Virus record (IMG/VR): IMGVR_UViG_3300012204_000007
Location: 1 to 64,000 of that record
From: a virus
Direction: 5' to 3' (one strand)
Length of the DNA stretch: 64,000 nt
Shown: piece after piece, positions 21,340 through 29,121 of the stretch
Position numbering within the stretch: the first letter of the stretch is position 1
How the letters are laid out: each line of letters starts with the position of its first letter
Made by a program: the position numbers and the translations under genes
Notes under the pieces: model-generated
Databases searched by the model: none
What the model saw: the letters and a program-made list of their open reading frames with translations, nothing else
What the model was told of the DNA's origin: nothing

Positions 21340-21701
21340 TGTCTAAATCATATGACCTATACCGCGACTGTCACAATATCGCACATGCAATCGTGAGGCA
21401 GTCAAAGGGCCTTGGCTTTAGTACATTCGATGTGAAGAAACTCCATGCTGATATAGGTGTCGCTGCCGGTATTGCAAAGATTGCCGAAGAATACTGGGGT
21501 GCCATGCATCGTAAAGCCGCTGCTAATGAGCGTCTTAATGCTGCCAAATTGCTTGGAGTGGATAATTTCAAGCAGTATACCAGGGAGTTAGAAAAAGCAG
21601 ACTTGGAAGAGAAGTGTTGCATCGACGCATTGCGGGCGGTAGTAGATAGTGGTCTCTACTTCAAGGACTATTATGGAAATTGGAGGATAAAGAATGACTA
21701 A
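21339..21701 (+). CDS. Hypothetical helical protein
   Basis: 120 aa from ATG 21339 (ATG 21333 also possible). Ala/Lys-rich helices (HRKAAANERLNAAKLL). Not recognised. Confidence 0.65.
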   Translation: MSKSYDLYRDCHNIAHAIVRQSKGLGFSTFDVKKLHADIGVAAGIAKIAEEYWGAMHRKAAANERLNAAKLLGVDNFKQYTRELEKADLEEKCCIDALRAVVDSGLYFKDYYGNWRIKND

Positions 21702-22086
21702 GCACATCCATGACTTTGCTGAGTATCCGGTAGTTACTTGGTTTGCTGCTAAAGAGAATGCCGACAGTACCGAAGGTAGAGGACCCATGGTAACAGTTGG
21801 CATCTTTACTATTAAAGATGATGCCTACAAGGCAATTAAGGGTCACGCCACTATGGGCCAAGGTGACGGTGATGTGTATTTGCTTCAATATTGGTCTTGT
21901 ATGGGATGCTCCTTAATCAAAGAGGAAGAGACCATAATCTATCACGGTAGCAACTATACTCAAAAGAATACCATTCCTATGATGCGAGACTTTGCATTGG
22001 ACGGTTGGAGAAAAGACTTTAGCCCGATGTTTCAAGACCCAGAGTATGTTGAATATGTCCGTCTAAAGGATAAATTTAAGCGATAG
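21694..22086 (+). CDS. Hypothetical protein
   Basis: 130 aa, overlaps upstream stop by 8 nt. Contains CMGC and two aromatic stretches. Not recognised. Last gene before a new promoter. Confidence 0.65.
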   Translation: MTKHIHDFAEYPVVTWFAAKENADSTEGRGPMVTVGIFTIKDDAYKAIKGHATMGQGDGDVYLLQYWSCMGCSLIKEEETIIYHGSNYTQKNTIPMMRDFALDGWRKDFSPMFQDPEYVEYVRLKDKFKR

Positions 22087-22094
22087 AAAGACTT

Positions 22095-22123
22095 TTGACT
22101 TGCACACAACTCTAGTGTAGGAT
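22095..22123 (+). promoter_or_regulatory. Sigma-A-type promoter
   Basis: TTGACT 22095-22100, 17 nt, TAGGAT 22118-22123; drives the paralog pair and the CCA-adding enzyme. Confidence 0.7.
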
Positions 22124-22153
22124 GGTACTCACATGATACAAGAAGGAAGCAGC

Positions 22154-22291
22154 ATGAACTTGTACAGAGTCTATATACAAGTTCCAGCAGATGTATCGTT
22201 GCAGGAGGTCATCAACGCCGGACTATCGGTTCTTGGATATGGACTCGATGACGAACTGGTAATCAACTATTTAGGAGCGCACGATGGATGA
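22154..22291 (+). CDS. Small protein, paralog A
   Basis: 45 aa after AAGGAAG. VYIQVPADVSLQEVINAGLSVLGYGLDDEL is closely similar to the next gene product. Beta-alpha-beta look; function unknown. Confidence 0.65.
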   Translation: MNLYRVYIQVPADVSLQEVINAGLSVLGYGLDDELVINYLGAHDG

Positions 22292-22421
22292 GTATACGGT
22301 ATATGTAAATATTCCAGAGGATGTTTCTCTACGGGAAGTTATCAATGCCGGGTTGCTGGCGTTGGGATACGAAGTCGATGATGAGTTGGAAACCAATTTC
22401 GTAGATAACTGTCCTAGTTAG
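22284..22421 (+). CDS. Small protein, paralog B
   Basis: 45 aa, overlaps paralog A by 8 nt with TAGGAGC upstream. VYVNIPEDVSLREVINAGLLALGYEVDDEL: about two thirds identical to paralog A, so a tandem duplication. Confidence 0.65.
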   Translation: MDEYTVYVNIPEDVSLREVINAGLLALGYEVDDELETNFVDNCPS

Positions 22422-22429
22422 GAAAAATA

Positions 22430-22624
22430 ATGACAAACAAGCAGATTAACAGAGAGTTGAAGTCTTGGGCTAGCATTCGGCAAGACTGGATTGACAGACT
22501 TGTAAAGCAGCCCAGCAACAATCAGGCTTGTTTGCACATTATTCAAATCAACTCCAAGATGGAAATGCTTAGGTGCCAGTGGAACTGGAACGACGAATTG
22601 GTTGAAATGGAGGTCGTATCGTAA
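22430..22624 (+). CDS. Hypothetical protein
   Basis: 64 aa after AGGAAAAA. Helical, Trp/Gln rich. TAATG overlap with the CCA-adding enzyme gene. Confidence 0.6.
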   Translation: MTNKQINRELKSWASIRQDWIDRLVKQPSNNQACLHIIQINSKMEMLRCQWNWNDELVEMEVVS

Positions 22625-23358
22625 TGAAGATGTTTCAAGTAGGCGGGTTCGTCCGAGACGAACTGCTTGGTGTAAAGTCAAAAGATATTGACTTCTCCGT
22701 TGTGTTGGATACCGACGAGCACCAGCGCTTCAATCACGTAGACCCCTTTAAGTACATGGTTAGGGTGCTGGAAAATGAAGGTTTTGAGATTTTCCTTGAG
22801 AAGCCTGAATTTCTTACTGTTACCGCTCGCTTTCCCAAGAGCGCCGGTAAGGCCGTAACCGCCGACTTTGTATTGGCTCGCAAAGAATCTGGTTACACAG
22901 ACGGACGCAGGCCCGACAAGGTCGAGCCCGGTACTCTTCTAGACGACCTGTCAAGACGTGACTTCCGTATGAATGCTATCGCCAAGGACTCCGATGGTAC
23001 TCTCATCGACCCGTTTAATGGTGTGGGCGACATTGAGGCTCGCATTATCAGGGCTGTCGGAGACCCGATGGAGAGGCTTACAGAGGACGCTCTGCGCGCG
23101 GTACGTGCTCTTAGGTTTTCTGTGACCAAGGGGTTCATCATTGATGTGCAACTGACCAACGCACTTCACTCTACCGATGTTGCTATTATGCTAGAGCGTA
23201 TCAGCGACGAGCGTATCCAGCAGGAACTGTCAAAGATGTTCAGATACAATACGACAGCAAGCATCAGGCTCCTTAATGCATTTCCTAAGTTGACCAGTGC
23301 AATCTTCTCTGGTAGTGTGTCGCTTGATGCAACGATGAAGACGAAGGGTAGAGGTTAA
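22624..23358 (+). CDS. cca: CCA tRNA nucleotidyltransferase
   Basis: 244 aa. Class II signatures: GGFVRDELLGVKSKDIDF (GG..R and catalytic DxD), DDLSRRDFRMNAIA (motif B), EDALRAVRALRF (motif C/D) and ERISDERIQQEL (motif E). The C-terminal tail domain of full-length enzymes is mostly missing. It adds CCA to tRNA 3' ends, which fits the fact that nearly all tRNA genes in this window lack encoded CCA, and it could also mend trimmed tRNA ends. Confidence 0.9.
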   Translation: MKMFQVGGFVRDELLGVKSKDIDFSVVLDTDEHQRFNHVDPFKYMVRVLENEGFEIFLEKPEFLTVTARFPKSAGKAVTADFVLARKESGYTDGRRPDKVEPGTLLDDLSRRDFRMNAIAKDSDGTLIDPFNGVGDIEARIIRAVGDPMERLTEDALRAVRALRFSVTKGFIIDVQLTNALHSTDVAIMLERISDERIQQELSKMFRYNTTASIRLLNAFPKLTSAIFSGSVSLDATMKTKGRG

Positions 23359-23567
23359 TGGGAAAGAAATTGAGACCGGTAAGCCAAAGGCAATATGCAG
23401 AAGTGTGGGCCATCGATGGCGAGGGTCTGATTGCTGTTAAGCAAGAGGATGGGGCTTTTGAAGTTTATCTATTGGCCTCATCATTCGATGGCACACTAAT
23501 GGAGTCTAGAGTCCGCGAGTTTGCAACAGATATGAAGTTGCAGATTCTTCATGCGAAGGGGCAGTAA
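23358..23567 (+). CDS. Hypothetical protein
   Basis: 69 aa between cca and the phosphoesterase, with TAATG overlaps on both sides. Basic N-terminus. Not recognised. Confidence 0.65.
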   Translation: MGKKLRPVSQRQYAEVWAIDGEGLIAVKQEDGAFEVYLLASSFDGTLMESRVREFATDMKLQILHAKGQ

Positions 23568-24163
23568 TGATTTGGTTTACATCAGACACACACCTCTCTC
23601 ATAAGAATATAATCAAATATTGTGACCGTCCCTTCGATGACACAGACCACATGGATGAGACAATCATCGAGAACTGGAACTCTGTCGTCAAGCCAGAGGA
23701 CACGGTATACCATCTAGGTGACATTGCACTTGGTCCTATTAGCGAGAGTCTGGCCAAGGTGGCGAGGCTGAACGGTCACAAGATTGCTATTCTTGGCAAC
23801 CACGACCGACCGTTCATGCGCGCCGGTAAGCCGGACGAGCAAAAGTGGTGGGATATGTACGCCGAGGTATTTCAAAAGGTTGTTCATTGGCGAGGTATGC
23901 TTGTTGATATCGGACCAAATCTGGATACCGTCAAGGTTAGTCATTTCCCTTACGAGGGAGACCACACTGAAATTGACCGGTATGCAGATGTGCGGCCTCA
24001 TGATATTGGTACATCACTGATTCATGGTCACACGCACGGCAGTGAGACTCTAACACACTCCAAGCGTGGCACACCTATGTACCACGTCGGCGTCGATGCT
24101 CATAATTATGAACCAGTTTCAGAGACCAAGATTCTCAAGGCTCTGGGGCTTGACAAGCAGTAG
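23567..24163 (+). CDS. Calcineurin-like metallophosphoesterase
   Basis: 198 aa. Dimetal motifs in order: FTSDTHLSH (DxH), HLGDIAL (GDxx), LGNHDR (GNHD), VSHFPYEG and LIHGHTHGS (GHxH), then a final His in the YHVGVDAHNY stretch. Resembles small YfcE/phage phosphoesterases. It may hydrolyse nucleic-acid or cyclic phosphodiesters. The operon places it with cca and RNA-repair genes. Confidence 0.85.
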   Translation: MIWFTSDTHLSHKNIIKYCDRPFDDTDHMDETIIENWNSVVKPEDTVYHLGDIALGPISESLAKVARLNGHKIAILGNHDRPFMRAGKPDEQKWWDMYAEVFQKVVHWRGMLVDIGPNLDTVKVSHFPYEGDHTEIDRYADVRPHDIGTSLIHGHTHGSETLTHSKRGTPMYHVGVDAHNYEPVSETKILKALGLDKQ

Positions 24164-24178
24164 TTGAAGGTGTATAGT
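24150..24178 (+). promoter_or_regulatory. tRNA-unit promoter with shared leader hairpin
   Basis: TTGACA 24150-24155, 17 nt, TATAGT 24173-24178, then TGTACTTGTTGG. Leader GTTGGTG (24186) pairs with CACCAAC (24217) just before tRNA-Leu. Confidence 0.8.
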
Positions 24179-24227
24179 TGTACTTGTTGGTGGCGGTATT
24201 GCTTCAAGTGAGAAGTCACCAACATTT

Positions 24228-24308
24228 GCCTCTGTGGCGCAATGGTTGACGCGCGTGCCTTAGGAGCACGTTTCTTCGGATATGCTGGTTCGAATCCAGT
24301 CAGGGGCA
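24228..24308 (+). tRNA. tRNA-Leu (TAG)
   Basis: Acceptor GCCTCTG/CAGGGGC; CGTGC-CTTAGGA-GCACG gives TAG; long variable arm; T arm GCTGG-TTCGAAT-CCAGT. Normal class II Leu. Confidence 0.92.
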
Positions 24309-24402
24309 CTGCTACATAGTAGCAAATGGGATAAAACTTTTCCGACCGCGAGCCGGTACATAAAGGTATCGTTAACTGTAGCGGTATAGAAAACACAGGC
24401 AT

Positions 24403-24475
24403 GGTTCTATAGGCAATGGCAGACCACAAATACTCAAAATATTTGATGCTATGGGTTCGAATCCCATTAGAACTA
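24403..24475 (+). tRNA. tRNA with Leu anticodon (CAA) on a class I body
   Basis: Acceptor GGTTCTA/TAGAACT; AAATA-CTCAAAA-TATTT gives CAA; variable loop six bases, too short for Leu; T arm ATGGG-TTCGAAT-CCCAT; A73. Confidence 0.8.
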
Positions 24476-24506
24476 CGTTTTATTACAACTACAGTAGGGA
24501 AACCAT

Positions 24507-24587
24507 ATGAAGCGCGAAGCGCTAAGGTTGATATGGCTAGAGTTAACTGATAGAGTTTTTAGAGTAGGTTGTTACAGTAAGAATTGA
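24507..24587 (+). CDS. Conserved microprotein, copy 1
   Basis: 26 aa, MKREALRLIWLELTDRVFRV then GCYSKN, after AGGGAAACC. It matches the peptide at 42887 almost throughout, which argues for a real, selected microprotein. Amphipathic; function unknown. Confidence 0.55.
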   Translation: MKREALRLIWLELTDRVFRVGCYSKN

Positions 24588-24589
24588 TT

Positions 24590-24690
24590 GTCCCGGACTG
24601 AACTCATAATTCAGGTAAAGGAAAGTCCCCTGGCAGGGGCGACAAACATAGTTTATGTTGATGCCAGTCAAGTAGACTGTGTTTGTTTAT
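24590..24690 (+). other. tRNA-Met-like relic
   Basis: CTGAA-CTCATAA-TTCAG is a perfect Met (CAT) anticodon arm and GTC...GAC could be part of an acceptor, but no T arm exists. CCCCT-GGC-AGGGG follows. Probably a decayed tRNA. Confidence 0.35.
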
Positions 24691-24764
24691 GCCTGTGTAT
24701 CCCAGCGGCTAGAGGAATTCGACTTAAAATCGAAGTGTCGTGGGTTCGAATCCCACCACAGGTA
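24691..24764 (+). tRNA. tRNA with Leu anticodon (TAA) on a class I body
   Basis: Acceptor GCCTGTG/CACAGGT; TTCGA-CTTAAAA-TCGAA gives TAA; variable loop five bases; T arm GTGGG-TTCGAAT-CCCAC; A73. Confidence 0.82.
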
Positions 24765-24871
24765 CGGTAATAATAGGACGAAAGACTAGTCATCGAGGTA
24801 TGGCGTATAGACTGTACGCCTTGGACGCTTATGAGACGCCCAGCAAATTTACCTCAGTTATAATTACCGTA
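24763..24871 (+). ncRNA. Small structured RNA candidate
   Basis: TACGGTAAT (24763) pairs with ATTACCGTA (24863); inside, GAGGTA (24795) pairs with TACCTC (24850) and GGCGTA (24802) with TACGCC (24815). Nested perfect stems over 109 nt with no coding frame. Its 5' arm overlaps the last bases of tRNA-Leu, so pairing may compete with tRNA 3' processing. Confidence 0.45.
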
Positions 24872-24945
24872 GTTTAAATTCGGAAAATGGGTGGCACACA
24901 CGCTGCCGGACGCAGGGACGAGACCTGCCGGTATTATAACTTCAA

Positions 24946-25017
24946 GCGCCATTCGTCTACCGGTTAGGGCCGCTGTCTTATTAACAGCAGAAGTGGGTTC
25001 AACTCCTACATGGCGTA
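24946..25017 (+). tRNA. tRNA-Ile (TAT)
   Basis: Acceptor GCGCCAT/ATGGCGT; GCTGT-CTTATTA-ACAGC gives TAT; T arm GTGGG-TTCAACT-CCTAC. Confidence 0.88.
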
Positions 25018-25073
25018 CACAATATAGTCATTTATAACTAGACTTAGAAGGGTCTACATGGTACAATCGGGCT

Positions 25074-25481
25074 ATGAACAGGCTAAAAAGATACATAATA
25101 GATGGTTCAGAGTTCCTATTGGCATTCTTATTCATTCAAGGCGGTATCAGGGTCTTGGGTCTAGATGAGTTGCCTGACGTACCGGGCTTTCTCGGATATT
25201 TAGCCAGCCAATATGCTATATATTTCTATGGAATTCTGTGGATTCTCGCCGGTATTGGACTTGTATATGGTAAAGCATGTCAAAAGAAAGCAATTCACGG
25301 CTGGTCACTAATGATTATGTATCTTTCCTGCGTATATGTCCTTGTTCTTGGCATGGCTATTAATGGAATCCATTGGCGCATGCTTACAACGTTGGGTGTC
25401 TCATTCTTGTCTGGTGGACTATATCTACGTTGGAAATATAGAAATTATGTACCCAAGGAAGATGAAACTACCGGGGCGTAG
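25074..25481 (+). CDS. Four-helix membrane protein, leaderless
   Basis: 135 aa with hydrophobic segments at about 13-28, 45-66, 76-95 and 100-118; basic ends. TACAAT 25062-25067 then six bases to ATG. Similar plan to the membrane protein at 37536. Its last codons overlap tRNA-Ser. Confidence 0.7.
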   Translation: MNRLKRYIIDGSEFLLAFLFIQGGIRVLGLDELPDVPGFLGYLASQYAIYFYGILWILAGIGLVYGKACQKKAIHGWSLMIMYLSCVYVLVLGMAINGIHWRMLTTLGVSFLSGGLYLRWKYRNYVPKEDETTGA

Positions 25482-25540
25482 TCGCAGTTTGCTAAACTGT
25501 TGGGTCCGAAAGGGCTGGGAATCGTGCTCTCCGTCTTCCG
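25457..25540 (+). tRNA. tRNA-Ser (GCT), overlapping a coding sequence
   Basis: Acceptor GGAAGAT/GTCTTCC; CAGT-TTGCTAA-ACTG gives GCT; long variable arm; G73. The T arm is poor (loop ATCGTGC instead of TTCRA). The first 25 bases lie in the 3' end of the membrane-protein gene. Confidence 0.6.
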
Positions 25541-25569
25541 CTTAACAACAACTATAGTAAAGGATAATT

Positions 25570-25842
25570 ATGGCTGAAAATACTAACACTACCCGTGGCG
25601 GTATGGGATTTATCGGTTGGCTCACAATCTTGTTTGTCTTTCTAAAGTTGAACCCAGGCGATAACTTCACTACAGCGATTGCAGATTGGTCATGGTGGTG
25701 GGTACTCTCACCTTTGTGGATTACTACCGCCTTGGGCATTGTCGTTCTAGTGGTCGCTCTAGTAGTTGCGCTGGTCATAGACAATCGTCGTCGCAAGAAA
25801 GCCAGGGCTAAATCGGCCGCTCGTCGTAATAGACTAAATTAA
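25570..25842 (+). CDS. Two-pass membrane protein, basic tail
   Basis: 90 aa. GFIGWLTILFVFLKL (13-27) and WSWWWVLSPLWITTALG... (41-70) are membrane segments, the tail is RRRKKARAKSAARR. The WSWWWVLSPLW pattern is shared with small phage membrane proteins sometimes labelled transmembrane Fragile-X-F; a holin-like role is possible but unproven. Confidence 0.65.
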   Translation: MAENTNTTRGGMGFIGWLTILFVFLKLNPGDNFTTAIADWSWWWVLSPLWITTALGIVVLVVALVVALVIDNRRRKKARAKSAARRNRLN

Positions 25843-25852
25843 GGAACTAAAC

Positions 25853-26965
25853 ATGGCACACGTAAGAGACCTAGGCTTCCATCAGGGAGACCTAATGGAT
25901 GCTATTGATGCCGGTGATGTACGTGTCCAATTCCATCCAGAATTTCCCAACTTGGCTATCTTCAACTACACCGAAGATGTACAATGGAGAAACAAGTGGA
26001 ACAAGGTCACCCTTGCATGCCGTGGATTGATTCTTGACCTTGATACCGGCGAAATCGTAGCGCGCCCTTGGAACAAGTTCTTTAACCTTGGCCAGCGCGA
26101 CAATGAGATTGAGTTTGATGCGCCGGTAGAAGTTACCGATAAGATGGACGGCAGTCTAGGTATTCTTTATCGCCAGTCTGACGGAAAGTTGGCTATCGCT
26201 ACGCGCGGTAGTTTCGCAAGCGACCAGGCTATCCACGCCACACGTCGTCTATATGACTACGATATGAACTACTTCGGTATAGATGATTACACTATTCTAT
26301 TTGAGATTATCTATCCAGATAACCGTATCGTCTGCAACTATGATGGCATGGACGAACTAGTTCTACTCGGAGCGGTACATAAGCAACATGGTCACTACTA
26401 TGGTCCAGATATTGCATTCAGCATTGGTTGGAACGGTCACAGAACGCTTAAGTTCTCATATGACACTTTCGGTGAGGCCATTGGTGCTATTGATAGGCCA
26501 GGTGCCGAGGGTATCGTAATCCGCTCCGGTAACAAAATGGTAAAGTTGAAGCAACAGGACTATGTAGAACTGCATAGGATTGTAACCAACTTGTCTCCAA
26601 AGACCATTTGGGAAATGCTAGGTGACGGTAAGACCATTGGTGATATCAACGCCGGTATTCCAGACGAGTTCCATAAGTATGTAGAAGATATCGGTAATAG
26701 TCTACTTAAGATGGCAAGTGAAATCAAGTATCAAACCTCTCTTGAGTTCAATAGAATTATGGTTTCGATGGGTCGTCGCTCTGCTGTCTGGGATAATAAT
26801 GACTATCCTGAGTTCTCACGCAAGAAGTTTGCTGAAAGGGCTAAGGGGTCAGAGCACACAAAGTATCTATTCCTACTACTTGACGGCAAGTCTATAGATG
26901 ATGTAGTATGGCAGTCTATCAAGCCGCGCGGCGACGTGAAGACTTTAGTGAAAGATGAGGGATGA
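25853..26965 (+). CDS. RNA ligase (T4 Rnl1-like)
   Basis: 370 aa. TLACRGLILDLDTGEIVARPWNKFFNLG precedes nucleotidyl motif I TDKMDGSLG (about residue 96, Lys adenylated); ILFEIIYP (motif III region), GAEGIVIR (motif IV) and MVKLKQQDY (motif V) follow. C-terminal helical domain as in T4 Rnl1, which seals tRNA broken in the anticodon loop. With the polynucleotide kinase-phosphatase at 28545/29630 it forms the classic phage anti-nuclease repair pair. Confidence 0.88.
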   Translation: MAHVRDLGFHQGDLMDAIDAGDVRVQFHPEFPNLAIFNYTEDVQWRNKWNKVTLACRGLILDLDTGEIVARPWNKFFNLGQRDNEIEFDAPVEVTDKMDGSLGILYRQSDGKLAIATRGSFASDQAIHATRRLYDYDMNYFGIDDYTILFEIIYPDNRIVCNYDGMDELVLLGAVHKQHGHYYGPDIAFSIGWNGHRTLKFSYDTFGEAIGAIDRPGAEGIVIRSGNKMVKLKQQDYVELHRIVTNLSPKTIWEMLGDGKTIGDINAGIPDEFHKYVEDIGNSLLKMASEIKYQTSLEFNRIMVSMGRRSAVWDNNDYPEFSRKKFAERAKGSEHTKYLFLLLDGKSIDDVVWQSIKPRGDVKTLVKDEG

Positions 26966-27147
26966 AGGTCTATCAGCCGGTAGCATACATTCAGGGTAAT
27001 GGTATGCAATTTCCAGGGCACACCGAAGGTGGGCCTTTGTTCCTAACTAGATATCAGGCCAAGAAATGGGCTGACAATAACTGGTACACAGTCAATTACG
27101 TGAAGATTAAATCACGTACCGTATTTGAGAAAGCAAAGGATGCATAA
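26962..27147 (+). CDS. Hypothetical protein
   Basis: 61 aa, ATGA overlap with the ligase stop. Basic, aromatic. Not recognised. Confidence 0.65.
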   Translation: MKVYQPVAYIQGNGMQFPGHTEGGPLFLTRYQAKKWADNNWYTVNYVKIKSRTVFEKAKDA

Positions 27148-27347
27148 TGTCTGTTATTCATAGTGCTCATAAGACAGAAATCTTCAAGTTCAAGGAAACT
27201 GGACTGCTTCCGCTTTTTTATGAGGTAATCAGATTCATTGATGAACAGCATGCCAATTATGGAGTTAATTGGACGCCGGTAGACATTCGTCAGGATGATA
27301 CCTCTTGGTATGTAGAAATGAGGGATGACGATGAACTACACCTATGA
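27147..27347 (+). CDS. Hypothetical protein
   Basis: 66 aa, TAATG overlap. Acidic C-terminus (MRDDDELHL). Not recognised. Confidence 0.65.
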   Translation: MSVIHSAHKTEIFKFKETGLLPLFYEVIRFIDEQHANYGVNWTPVDIRQDDTSWYVEMRDDDELHL

Positions 27348-27483
27348 AACAGTTATTAGTCAGGCCCGCACCACCTTTTCTGATACATTAAATACGATAG
27401 CCCGAGATGATTGGGAAGTAATTTCTTCGGGTCGTGATGCTCAAGGCTATTGGTGGGCTATTATCAGGAAAGTAGAACAATGA
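27331..27483 (+). CDS. Small hypothetical protein
   Basis: 50 aa (MNYTYETVISQARTTF...). Overlaps the upstream gene by 17 nt and the phosphatase by 4 (ATGA). Not recognised. Confidence 0.55.
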   Translation: MNYTYETVISQARTTFSDTLNTIARDDWEVISSGRDAQGYWWAIIRKVEQ

Positions 27484-28001
27484 ACTTCGATGAACTAAGC
27501 ACTGACTTTGAGAGCCACCGCATTGAAGGATGGCTACATACCGGCGACCATATTAGTGTTCCGCTCATTAGCCAGATTACCGATAATCTCTATGTTGGTG
27601 GCTGCATTGGCGGTGTAGAACTGGGAGACTTCTTCACCTATGTATTCTCAATGTACAAGTGGGAAAAGTATTCTACCACACCGGGTACGATACATGTCGA
27701 GGTTGAGATGTATGACTCTGCTAATGTTGATGTCGATGCGGTAATGGACTATTCCTTGCAGGTAGCAAATGCTATTCAGACAGGCGGTAATGTTTTGGTA
27801 CACTGCCAGGCCGGTATCAATAGGAGTAACCTCATTGCTACCGCCGCGCTAGTGAGGCTAGGATACACTGTGAGTGACGCTATTGACCTATTACGAGAGA
27901 AGCGTAGCAGCCTAGTTTTGGCAAATCAGACGTTCGAGCGCTGGCTTAGGGATGAACTACAGGATTGGCTTGACGCCAACCCTGTCTCTATGGTAGAGTA
28001 G
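27480..28001 (+). CDS. Dual-specificity (Cys-based) phosphatase
   Basis: 173 aa. VLVHCQAGINRSNLIA at about 108-123 is the HCxxGxxRS P-loop with catalytic Cys and Arg; the general-acid Asp is probably in MYDSANVDVD. N-terminal ITDNLYVGG is typical of this family. Substrates may be phosphoproteins or RNA 5'/3' phosphates. It lies directly between Rnl1 and Pnkp, hinting at RNA-end healing. Confidence 0.82.
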   Translation: MNFDELSTDFESHRIEGWLHTGDHISVPLISQITDNLYVGGCIGGVELGDFFTYVFSMYKWEKYSTTPGTIHVEVEMYDSANVDVDAVMDYSLQVANAIQTGGNVLVHCQAGINRSNLIATAALVRLGYTVSDAIDLLREKRSSLVLANQTFERWLRDELQDWLDANPVSMVE

Positions 28002-28027
28002 CACTCACACCGATTAAAGGAGTGACA

Positions 28028-28372
28028 GTGCTTTATCATCCGGACGTATTCTTGCCCGAGTGGTTTACAATGCCTACAGAGCGTGTAGAGTTGAAATATA
28101 CAAAGCACGCTCTGTATGCATGTAACAATGACCGCTATGGTGCAATTCCCGTTTTCAAGAGTCTCCCGCTGAGTCAATTCAGATTAGTTGAGATGGAGGC
28201 CGCGCACCAAGAAGTAAATAAGATTGTTGTGCGAGGAAGACTGCGCGCCGGTATGGATTGTGTATTTGTGCTAATCCCTGGTGGCAAGTATCTAGTCAAG
28301 ACAGTATGGCTGAATAAGTCAGATGATACACATAAGACGCTTGACCGTTCTAGATATTGCGGCACGCCATGA
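28028..28372 (+). CDS. Hypothetical protein
   Basis: 114 aa from GTG 28028 with AAAGGAG five bases upstream (GTG 28022 possible). KYTKHALYACNNDRYG and a C-terminal beta-rich half vaguely recall DUF4258/RelE-like folds; not firm. Confidence 0.55.
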   Translation: MLYHPDVFLPEWFTMPTERVELKYTKHALYACNNDRYGAIPVFKSLPLSQFRLVEMEAAHQEVNKIVVRGRLRAGMDCVFVLIPGGKYLVKTVWLNKSDDTHKTLDRSRYCGTP

Positions 28373-28548
28373 TAACAGAACGCATAGCATATCTATTGTT
28401 TGAGCGTCAGGCTAAGACTTATGCCGATGATGATAATATAGTGGATACCGCGTTCATCTGGCAGACGGAAGATGGCGTCAGAGAGTTCTGGATAGAAGAG
28501 GCCACAGCCATCTTAGGATGGCTCGGAATTAAGGATAAAACATTATGA
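28369..28548 (+). CDS. Hypothetical protein
   Basis: 59 aa, ATGA-coupled on both sides. Acidic and helical. Not recognised. Confidence 0.6.
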   Translation: MITERIAYLLFERQAKTYADDDNIVDTAFIWQTEDGVREFWIEEATAILGWLGIKDKTL

Positions 28549-29114
28549 CTAAGTTAACCATTATGCGTGGCGTGTCAGGTTCTGGCAAGTCTACCTGGGC
28601 AGACTCCCAGTTCGGTGCCACCGTCGTATCTAGAGACCGTCTGCGCGTTGCACTGTTCGGTTCTGACGGCGTAGATTATTACCAATCTCCCAATCTGCGC
28701 GCTCGTGAGGACCTGATTACTGAGGTCGAGCACGCCGCTATTCGCACGGGGCTGGCTGCTGGCAACCACGTAATTTCTGATAATACCAACATCGAGCCGA
28801 AGTACATGAAATCAATTGTTAAAATTGCTCATGATGCTGACGCCGAGGTCGAAGTTCAGGTCGTTGATATCACACTTAACGAGGCTCTTACTCGTAATGC
28901 TGAGCGAGCCCTGGGTGGCGGTCGTAATGTACCTGACTCTACTATTAAAAAGCAATTTGAGCGATTCAGGCAAACTCGCAATTGGGTGCCGCCTTTGCGA
29001 CCCGCGCTTCCTAAACCGTACAACGGTACGCCCGGTAAGCCAAAGGCGTTTATGGTTGACCTTGACGGCACTCTGGCGCATCGGACTTGTCCGGTCCATC
29101 AATCTATGGTATAA
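28545..29114 (+). CDS. Polynucleotide kinase with start of 3'-phosphatase domain (split Pnkp, N-part)
   Basis: 189 aa. P-loop GVSGSGKSTWA at residues 9-19, VVSRDRLR and the lid ERALGGGRNVPDSTI match the 5'-kinase half of T4 Pnkp. The linker leads into FMVDLDGTLAHR, the DxDGT nucleophile motif of the HAD 3'-phosphatase, after which the frame ends in eight unrelated residues. The rest of the phosphatase is at 29630, behind an HNH gene. Kinase should work; phosphatase needs the second piece. Confidence 0.88.
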   Translation: MTKLTIMRGVSGSGKSTWADSQFGATVVSRDRLRVALFGSDGVDYYQSPNLRAREDLITEVEHAAIRTGLAAGNHVISDNTNIEPKYMKSIVKIAHDADAEVEVQVVDITLNEALTRNAERALGGGRNVPDSTIKKQFERFRQTRNWVPPLRPALPKPYNGTPGKPKAFMVDLDGTLAHRTCPVHQSMV

Positions 29115-29115
29115 T
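29087..29115 (+). promoter_or_regulatory. Leaderless promoter of inserted HNH gene
   Basis: TTGTCC 29087-29092, 17 nt, TATAAT 29110-29115, six bases, ATG 29122. It sits in the last codons of the kinase fragment. Confidence 0.65.
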
Positions 29116-29121
29116 GAATGT

